Shown: piece after piece, positions 25,441 through 33,900 of the stretch
Layout: every line of letters starts with the position of its first letter
How positions within the stretch are numbered: position 1 is the first letter of the stretch
DNA from: Fibrobacter sp.
Lineage (GTDB): Bacteria; Fibrobacterota; Fibrobacteria; Fibrobacterales; Fibrobacteraceae
Assembly: GCA_017642335.1 (NCBI GenBank)
Contig: JAGCPF010000050.1
Span: 1 to 37,420 of the forward strand
Direction of reading: 5' to 3'
DNA length: 37,420 bases
Position numbers and translations under genes: made by a program
Notes under the pieces: generated by a model
What the model was told of the DNA's origin: nothing
Seen by the model: the letters and a program-made list of their open reading frames with translations, nothing else
The model's database searches: none

Positions 25441-25469
25441 TTGATGTGAACGTAATAATTACTTATATT
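25441..25469 (+). promoter_or_regulatory. Sigma70-type promoter of the pseudopilin operon
   Basis: TTGATG (25441-25446), a 17-base spacer and TATATT (25464-25469). Predicted transcription start is near 25476, giving a leader of about 114 bases before ATG 25590. The 25378-25440 stretch is AT-rich with no other feature seen. Confidence 0.65.
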
Positions 25470-25475
25470 AGTGTC

Positions 25476-25589
25476 AGTAAGTAGGGTGGGGCTTGCTTCC
25501 GAAAAGCGAGCTCCCCTTCCTTATCTGTTCGAAAGTTGTCTGCGATATTTCTTACTTTGTGATTCACAACCACTTAGGAGAAATAGGGT
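25476..25589 (+). promoter_or_regulatory. Folded 5' leader of the pseudopilin operon
   Basis: AGTAAG at the predicted 5' end (25476-25481) can pair with CTTACT (25551-25556), closing a domain. Inside it, GGGGCTTGCTT (25488-25498) pairs with AAGCGAG and CCCC (25504-25516) around CCGAA, with a two-base CT bulge. The ribosome binding site AGGAG (25576-25580) lies just outside. The layout resembles a cis-regulatory RNA, but I do not recognise a known riboswitch; the GEMM c-di-GMP consensus is not visible. Confidence 0.45.
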
Positions 25590-26126
25590 ATGCATATGTT
25601 ACATTCGAGAGAGATGAAAAAAGGGTTCACGATGATTGAACTACTCGTGGTGGTGTCCATCATGGGTATTCTTTCGGCGATGGGTGTCGCGAGCTTACAC
25701 GGCGCGGTTGTAAATAACCGCGTGAAGGATGCCGCCATCAACGTCTCCGCCTATCTGGAGCGTGTCGCCAACGAGACGAACCGTCTTTCCGAAAAAGTCT
25801 GCGTCAAGGCCTCCGGCAAGCGAATCCAGGCGACCAAGGGTGCCTGCGGTTCGACGACGGGTGCGCTGGTCAGCAAGTACGAGTTCGAAGGCAACGAAAA
25901 TCTCAGCTTCGACAACTCCAACGGTGGAGGGGACTGCTCCAAGAGTTGGGTCAACGGAGCCACCTTCGAGCCCAAGTTCGGCCTGAGCGCGGCGCCCGTG
26001 GAAGGCTGCATCGTTGTCAAGTACGGCAGCGGCGAGAAACGGGCCAGGGCGCTTAAGAAAAAGAACAAGAACAATATCATTCCGCAGATTTCGTATGACA
26101 GCGGCGCGAACTGGATGGGCCTGTAA
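25590..26126 (+). CDS. Type IV pilin-like protein (pseudopilin, GspH/FimT-like)
   Basis: A 178-residue prepilin. The class III signal is MKKG-FTMIELLVVVSIMGIL, with cleavage expected between Gly and Phe and the usual Glu at mature position 5. The hydrophobic N-terminal helix is followed by a globular part with four Cys. Three starts are possible: ATG 25590 has AGGAG nine bases upstream and is used here; ATG 25596 is nearby; ATG 25614 gives the shortest classic leader, but the purine stretch abuts it. It is the first gene of a four-gene operon; its stop overlaps the next start (TAATG). It would be inserted by a type IV pilus or type II secretion machine encoded elsewhere. Confidence 0.85.
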   Translation: MHMLHSREMKKGFTMIELLVVVSIMGILSAMGVASLHGAVVNNRVKDAAINVSAYLERVANETNRLSEKVCVKASGKRIQATKGACGSTTGALVSKYEFEGNENLSFDNSNGGGDCSKSWVNGATFEPKFGLSAAPVEGCIVVKYGSGEKRARALKKKNKNNIIPQISYDSGANWMGL

Positions 26127-26587
26127 TGTTGGCGAAAGAATTTAGAAAGAAACTTTTTGGTAATCGTTCCGGCTTCGGCATCGTCGAAGTCCTCATCTCC
26201 GCCGCCGTGCTCGGCTTCTTGTATCTCGCTTTACTTCACATGCAGGTCGGTAACCGCGAAGCGCTCCTTAGAATCCGCGGACGTGACGGCGCTGTCGAAG
26301 TGGCGCAGAACATCATCGATTCCCTCAAGACCGTCGGGGTCGCCTCTATCACGTCTTTCTCCAAAAACGACATCGTCAAGTCTTGGGACCGTGGAACGGG
26401 AGGCTCCTCCACCGTGACATACAAAGCCGACGTGACCGTGGGCAACGCCAACGAATACAAGGCCACGACAAAGTCCAACTACGACCCGAACATCGAGCAT
26501 GTGTACGCCAAGCAGGTGGACGTGAAGGTGTCGTGGAACTTCAAAGGTTCCGAGCAGTCGGTTAACGTTTCGAGCGTGGTGCGATGA
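26126..26587 (+). CDS. Pseudopilin (PilV-like)
   Basis: A 153-residue prepilin-like protein. After a basic leader (LAKEFRKKLFGNRSG) comes FGIVEVLISAAVLGFLYLAL, with Gly-Phe cleavage and Glu at mature position 5, the pattern of PilV/GspI-type minor pilins. The C-terminal half is mostly beta, with a KVSWNFKG strand near the end. It overlaps its upstream neighbour by one base and the next gene by 4 bp. It is GC-rich like most of the window. It probably forms part of a minor-pilin initiation complex. Confidence 0.8.
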   Translation: MLAKEFRKKLFGNRSGFGIVEVLISAAVLGFLYLALLHMQVGNREALLRIRGRDGAVEVAQNIIDSLKTVGVASITSFSKNDIVKSWDRGTGGSSTVTYKADVTVGNANEYKATTKSNYDPNIEHVYAKQVDVKVSWNFKGSEQSVNVSSVVR

Positions 26588-27900
26588 AGAGATCCGGCTT
26601 CACCTTGATGGAACTCATGGTCTACATCGCTATTGTCGGTGTGGTTGTCATCGTGGCGGGCCAGGCGTTCAGCAACAGCACCAAGATGCGAGTCCGCACC
26701 GAGAGCATGATCAAGGCGAACGCCGCCGCAGAAGATGCGGGGATGCTTATACAGGAAGACATTTCCCAGATGGGCGCGAAAAGTGCGAAGGAATCGGGAA
26801 GCGGCTCTGCATCGGATGTGTTTTTCAAATCGAACTTGGTTTATATGGATGCTGAAAACGGGGATTCTTCTTCGTTCCGTATGAACGCTGATTCTCTGAT
26901 TCTACGGCGAATGCGCTATGATTCGGATGGACGTTTCCTCTCTATTGAGGAGGTCGCCTGGTTCAAACGCAACAAGCAACTTTTCCGTACTTGCAAGACG
27001 ATTGACCGGGATAAAAGCAGGCTCCCGTCTGCTCCCGAAACATGTCCTGAATCGGATCCTGCATCTGTGGAAATGTTGGATGATGTTGAAACGTTCAAAG
27101 CTATCCCCGCGAAACCGGCTGTTGTAAGTAGCGACTACAGCAGTTCTGTTGCCGGAGTGTCCCCAAGGTTGCTTCCTTCGACTTCAAGTATGCCGGATCA
27201 GGCCTTCCGCCTTTTCCCTCGTGTTCAGGGAACCGACTTTTATGCAGTGGATAGTGATCCGGAACGAGGCGGTACACATGTTACCTTGATGAACTTTATA
27301 TCTAATTTTGACGAAGAAACTCAGAAGGTGATAGAATCCTCCAAGAAGGCGAATCAGGTTTTTGTCGTGGGTGGAACGGGAAATATTTCTCCGAGTTCGG
27401 CTTGGTCAGAGGTTTGCACTAAGGTGAACCTTAAACCTAATGTAGAGTATGAAATAACCTTTAGAATTCCTTATTTGGACAACAACAAACTTCGCTCGTT
27501 TGCTCCGGGCATGGACCATATGACTGTTGGGTTTCGCAACATGGATGGTCAGATGGATTCGGAATTACCGGATTTCTCTTTCTATCCGCCGGCTGATGGT
27601 AATGCGAATAACAGACGGTCTATGCGTTTCTCTGTAAAAAATCCCAAGGAAAACCTTTGTTTAGCATTTACGTTTGCCTTCTATTCACCCATGGCTCCGA
27701 TGGGGAAGATTACCATCAGTAACTTAGAATTGAACAGGGTGGAATCGTCTAATTTTGTTTTTGAGGACTCCTATGTACCAGTGAAGTCGGATAAGGCGAA
27801 AGTCAAGGCGTTCAAGTTTAAAATACAAGTGCGCAGGAACGGAGAGTCGGGCGATGTAGCCCTGGTGGTTCCGACGCCAAGTAATGGTCCTAGGGACTAG
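26584..27900 (+). CDS. Large pseudopilin (PilW/GspJ-like)
   Basis: A 438-residue prepilin-like protein. It opens MKRSG-FTLMELMVYIAIVGVVVIVAG, with Gly-Phe cleavage and Glu5, and a long helix to about residue 75; this is the PilW/GspJ form. The rest (about 80-438) is unusually large and has no recognised domain; a beta-rich part around residues 250-400 may be an added module (VFVVGGTGNISPSSAWSEVC is followed by a carbohydrate-binding-like strand order; weak). Base use changes inside the gene: GC-rich to about 26810, AT-richer after. It overlaps its neighbour by 4 bp and ends 11 bases before the giant gene. Confidence 0.78.
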   Translation: MKRSGFTLMELMVYIAIVGVVVIVAGQAFSNSTKMRVRTESMIKANAAAEDAGMLIQEDISQMGAKSAKESGSGSASDVFFKSNLVYMDAENGDSSSFRMNADSLILRRMRYDSDGRFLSIEEVAWFKRNKQLFRTCKTIDRDKSRLPSAPETCPESDPASVEMLDDVETFKAIPAKPAVVSSDYSSSVAGVSPRLLPSTSSMPDQAFRLFPRVQGTDFYAVDSDPERGGTHVTLMNFISNFDEETQKVIESSKKANQVFVVGGTGNISPSSAWSEVCTKVNLKPNVEYEITFRIPYLDNNKLRSFAPGMDHMTVGFRNMDGQMDSELPDFSFYPPADGNANNRRSMRFSVKNPKENLCLAFTFAFYSPMAPMGKITISNLELNRVESSNFVFEDSYVPVKSDKAKVKAFKFKIQVRRNGESGDVALVVPTPSNGPRD

Positions 27901-27911
27901 AGCGAGAAAAT

Positions 27912-30900
27912 ATGAGAAAGATGAAAAAAGGTGTATCTCTTGTAACGGTGCTGCTGTTTATGATGGTGGCTACCATTGCTGCAACGGCCACGTATAAGTG
28001 GCTCAGTTCTGTTGGCATGTCCTCTGCGGCTCGGATGCAACTAAATGAAGCTCGTCAGTCGGCTATGTCCGGTATCGAGGCTGCTCGCTCGTGGATGACC
28101 TATAATGGAAATGATTTGGGTGCTGTTATCAAGCAGTATTTTGAAGAGGGAAAAAAGCCAATTTTATTGAATTCTGTGTTGCCCAGGGTGGGGTCGGGCA
28201 AAATGCGTGATAGCGTTTGGCTCATGGGTGTGAACATCGAGAGTTCTTCGAGGTATAAGGTTAAGATTGTCTCGTTGGGAACTACGAGAGAAAATGTGAA
28301 ATATAGCGAAGTGGCTATTTTCAACGTGGGTGGCTTGTATCAGGCGGAAATTCCCTCAGAAGTCCATAATGTGGCTTACAAGGATGCTTTCCATGGGAGC
28401 CTTACGACGGCTGGTGCTATCAATGTGACTTCAGCATTTATCAAACAGTCTCCTGCGATAAAGAATGCCAAAGGTCAGGCTTTGAACTCTATATCTGCTT
28501 CTGAATACCTTGTTCTGGATGGAAATTTCTATGTGAACAATGGAGGTACTATTAAGGATTTGTATGTGACAGGCGATTTGTCCTTTTTGAAGAACCTTAA
28601 TGTCAGTAGAAATTTGTATGTTGGGGGCAAGGTTTACGGTACATCGACCGCTAGCCATTTGAACGTTTATGGATCGTCTTACTTGAACGGCGGTATGAAG
28701 GTCAATAATCGTTCTCCCGATGTGATTAACAATGGCCTTTATTCATCTGGTGAGGTCACTGGCGGTCAGTTTGATTTTTATGGAAACGTAACATCAAATG
28801 GCGATATTGACCATTTTAAGGTTGATGCAAGTGCTAGCTATATTGAAATGCACAAGAATTTGGTGCTGAATGGAAAACTAATTTTCCCTGCTTCGGTGTC
28901 GTCAAATGATTATTACTTCCACGTAGACAGTAACGCTTTTATTAAAGAGAATTCGACAACTACGGGTAATATTGGTACCAACTACATTGGTAAGACTCTG
29001 TTTGGTAATGATATTGATGATACTCTTTATCTTGCTCAGTTTGAACCTCATAATGGTGCAAACGATTGTGGCTCTCTATACAATTGTGCCAAGTCTACGA
29101 ATGGCAATATTTATGTTGCTTATAAAGGCCGGTTGGTATCGATGCTCTTGCCTGAGCAATATCGGGATTGGAATGCCGATAGCATGGTGGCTTATCGTGA
29201 TATGATTACGGACGAAAGTGAAAAGATAGATTGTGGCTCTTATAAAATTGCTAAGGATAAGCTCTCGTTCAATACGGATTTGCTGAGCATGATGACGACA
29301 GGTGGCGTTTCTTTTGTACACTCTGCTAATGCAAAGAATGGTTGTGGTAGTGAAATATGGGATGATAAGATTGAGGCTCCCGTAAACGCCCTTAATACAT
29401 GTTATAATGTAGCAAACAATGCAAATATGCTCTATGACAAGACCTGGCTTATTGTCAGTTGGGATCATGCTCCTGTATGGAGACCCACGAATGAAAAGCT
29501 CAATGGTAATTTTATTTTCGTCATTAATTCAACTTCGGCTCCTACTGCGACACTTGAATTGCCTGAAACGACGGGTGATGCAAAAGTCTTTGTTTATTTG
29601 CCGAACGGGTGGAAAAATACATCTAGTGAAAATTCTCTTAAGACTAAGGATAATAGCAATGCAAGGTCTAATTACTTCATTTACAGTGTAGACGATATTG
29701 GAGGATTCATGATGCAGAATTCTCCTTTGAATGGTTCCGTTTATATGCAGGGCTGTTCTCGGTTGAATTCGCTTGGGGATAACAATACGTTGGCTGTAAA
29801 GTTCAACGAACCGTTGTTCAAGGGTCTTGTGAAATCTTCAATACTTTGCGATTATAATGTATCGGGCTCGTGCCAGCCCTTTACGGGTGCGGTGTCTCGC
29901 TTTGATGGTATTGATCCCTATCAGACTGAAGATTCCTATCATATTGCAACATCACCGCAGTTGATTGTTGAAATGGAATCCCAGTATAGGAATAAGGAAC
30001 CCTTGCCGAAGACAACTGGGGACTACGGCACCGTTACATCGTCTGAGGTTGTATTGCCTCGTATTATTTACTTGCCTCGCGATGCTCGTGGCCGTTTCTC
30101 GGACTATTACAATGTGGTGGGATTGAACGGGAACCTGAAGGCGGTAAAAGATCCTTCTAAGATGCAATGCTTTGGTGCTATTCCTACAGGGGAGCAGATG
30201 CTTACGAGTAGTGGCGATTTGGCGGAAGGCAAGTATTTGTGTACTTATGGCAATAATGAGAAACCAATACCGGTCTTTGTCGTTGTAGAGGGTAGCCTTA
30301 GTGAAAATTCCATTGTACAGTTCCATGATGATGATATAGATAAGAGGATTGGCCCAGGTGGTCACTGGACTGTACGACTTGTTGCGACAGAGAGTGATGT
30401 GCCAAAGACCGTGACTATTTCGGCTGATTTGCCGGTTGATGGTTGGCATGTTGAAGCCGCTCAAGCGAATATGGTGTATAATTCTGAGTCTAAAGTTTAC
30501 ACGTTGACAACGACCTCGTCTGGAACTATATCGGTATTCAATGTGAAATCAGATTTGCAAAGTGATGCTGCTGGCGTTTACTTCCATATAACGGGCTGTG
30601 AGAAATGTATCGTTGGAGATGAAAATAAGCGTACGGCTCACGTGTATACGAAAAATATTGCATCTGTGATTCGTGAGAATGTAAATTGCAATGAAATTGA
30701 CGGGGATGATTTTAAGCAAAAGTATGGCATCCGGTGTAGTGAGTTGGCAAGTGAACCTTCTTGTGGCTCGTTAGTTGATGAAGATGCGACTACTTGGGTG
30801 ACTGCACGTGGTCTGGGATGTGTCCCGATTATAAGGAATAACAAATGGGAATGTCGTACTGGAGGTAATGAGGTCCATTTGGAAAGTGTGCTCCCTGCAG

Positions 30901-33900
30901 ACGATCTTTGTATGGCGTATGTTCCGACAAAGAGTGTACAATTGAAATCTCCGAATGTTGAGTATAGTTTGCCTGCGGAATTGAAACGTAAACGCAGTAC
31001 CATCTATTTGAAGCGGGAAGGGGTGAGGAAAGGTACAGTAAATGTTAGACATCGGAATTTAAGGGAAAATTTTGATGATCCAAGCACTCCATCTTGTTCG
31101 GAAGATTTGTGTATATACAATTTTCATGCGGGAGATACGGTGTATTTCTCTAAGGGTTCCGGCGATTTCTCGTATTGGAAATGTGATGGAAAATCATGTG
31201 GTGGCAAAAATCCAGATGAAAAAATTAATGAGATGCCATTCAGAATGCTGCTGCTTGGTGGTGTTGATACTGTGACGGCGTGGTTCGGTCAGAAAGATGC
31301 CCATTGTTTCTATACGAACTTCCAGGATGTTAAGAGTAGTGTTAGTAACTCAGATGACGGCTGGTGCATTGCTTCGGATATAGAAGATAATAAAGAGTGT
31401 ATCGACAAATGTAAAAATGATGCCACTCATTGTTCTGTTGGTCAAAATCCGTATGAGGGGCAATTTGACGGCTCGGATTGGTTGGTTGTTTATTCGAATG
31501 ATGACAATGGGGGCTTTAAATTCCCGCAAATAAACAATAGGGAAGGAAAAATAAAACATCCGGAAGGCTTTGAACGTCGTGTTTTCCTTAAAAAGGAAAC
31601 TGGTAAACCTACGGTTATGTTAAATCGAGTTGATGCCGGCCCAAATGGGTTGATGACGGCTATGTTGAATATCCCATCGGGTATTGCTCAGATAATAACT
31701 GAATGGGAAAAGTTCTTAAATGATCTTAAGAAAAGACGGGAAAAATTGCATAGTTCGATACTTTGCTTGGGACCAATTTGCAAATTCGTCAAAGAAAAAA
31801 TTGGTGATGCCATAGACACGATTGAGAAAGGTCTTAAGATTGGCGAAGCTCTACTCATTAATGATGGACTTGTTTTCCGCTCAAATGCAAATGCGACAGA
31901 ATACTTTACTTTGAACGTCGTTGCAAAAGAACCGACTGCTTATGCCCGCCTTTGCTATGTTACGGGTCAAGAAAATAATATTGATCATTGCCACGATGTT
32001 CGTTTTAATCAAGGACCTAATGATTCGTGGATTGCAACTGCTAGCCGTTTGTCCCGTTTGAACCTCAACGTTGATGTTAATGGCAATATAATTAAGGCTG
32101 TTTTGAGCAAGAACTACTTATGGGATTCAGACGAGTCCACGATGGCTGTGGCTACGTTTGACTTGAATGATGAATCGATAAAGAAAAAGTTTAACAATAA
32201 AACGTTGGATGATAAAGCTCACAATTATGTTGGTCTAAAGTTTGAAATTCCGTATGCTTTTAAACTTCCTCCAGCTGTTGAAGAAATAATAGAAGCAATC
32301 AATGACATAGCTAGTTTCTTTGGCAGTTCTATACGTTTGCCAACAGGTCACGTATTTACGGCATTTGAGGTTTTTGATGTCGGTTGGCGTAGCTATGATT
32401 ATGATGCGGATTGCTGGGACACCCCAAAAGTTAGTTGCTCGTTTAAGACAAATTATGCTGGGGGTATGGTTCCTTATAATACCGATGTGACGCCTTGGGT
32501 GGGAATGTCTTCGTGGTTTGAAGATAAGACCTGTGAGGTGTACTATTATTACAATGGTTGTGATGTAAGTTCTAATAAATTTGAATATGGAAAATCGATT
32601 CCTAGAGGACAAACGTATCACCAGATTCTTCAAAGCGTAGGTTATTGGGATCTTTTCCATAATTTAGGTGATGAGGTTGCTTGCGCTCCAGATGGAAAGA
32701 GTGGTAAGGGCCTTTATAATTTCTCGTCAAGAAAATTAAGAGATTATGGTAACCTTGGAGCCCTCAATTCTGATAAATATTTGTTTGAAACGGAAGGGTA
32801 CCATGGTTACCCGATACAAACCTCCAAGGCCAGTGGCTATGTAAATGATGCGTCCATTGTTGTTGTTTGTAAACGAAATGAAGATAATAACAATTCACAT
32901 GTTTATGATGCAAGTTGCGGAGACTTTATTGTAGGCGAATACAAACAGTGTAGCGAGTCATACCCCGAAATGCTTTCACAAAAGAGCAATGGGTATTGCT
33001 ATGCTGGCGATGAACGTGTTGTAACTTTAGATGGCGTTTACAATGTTCGCGATGCAGTGGTTTCGTTTACATTGACCGAACCAACAACATCTGAAATAAA
33101 AGCTTACTTGGTGGATGAAGATGAAAATATTAGTGCACTAGGTGTTGATCAGGTTGGGGATGCTAAATACAGTATTGATGTGGCTGCTGTCTCGGATAAG
33201 CAGGGCTTCAATCCCCAAAAATTGCACGCAATTCTTTTCAAGGATGTCTCGTCCGCATTTGCTGTTGATCATGTGGAAAGCTCTTGCCGACATGAATTCC
33301 ACATTACTTGCAATGATGCGTCGTATAGTTTTAGTGATTCTTCGTGGACAGTTTCTGCTGAGATTGTTAATCCTGAACGGGCTGAGGGTGGTTGTGAAAT
33401 GATTTTGATTGCCGACGGCTATGAAGTTTCGGGAACTAGAGTGTCTAAACCTTGTAGTGAAAGTTTTGTGCAGGATTTTGAGCATGAAATTTATGGACAA
33501 TCTGTGACGCATACATATGCATTCAAGGTTCTTGCTAGGGATGAAAAAGGCGAAGTGTTGGGCGAATGTACGACTGATGAGAAAGAAGTTAAACCCGTGG
33601 AAATTCAGTGTTATGTGAATCAATCTTCAGGATTACAATATTCCCCGCAGGGTACCGGTGTTCCGCAGTTTAGTTTCGTTGTTAACAACTGCCCGGATGA
33701 AGGTTGCCCCTACACGCTTCGATATCCGTCGAAGTTTGGTTATTCTGATAAATCGGGTGATGCTATTTCGGGGCTTCCAAATGAATTCCCTGTCAGTGGT
33801 ATAAATACTCCGGAGAACATGTTGCCAAAGGATGCCATCTATGAGTATCAGTTAGATGTAATGGGCTCTCGTTGCTCTAGCGGTAATGTGTTTAAGGTCG

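Noticed and set aside
25476..25589. GEMM c-di-GMP riboswitch upstream of the pilin genes
   Set aside because: The conserved GEMM core and tetraloop-receptor sequences are not visible; only a generic folded leader can be supported.
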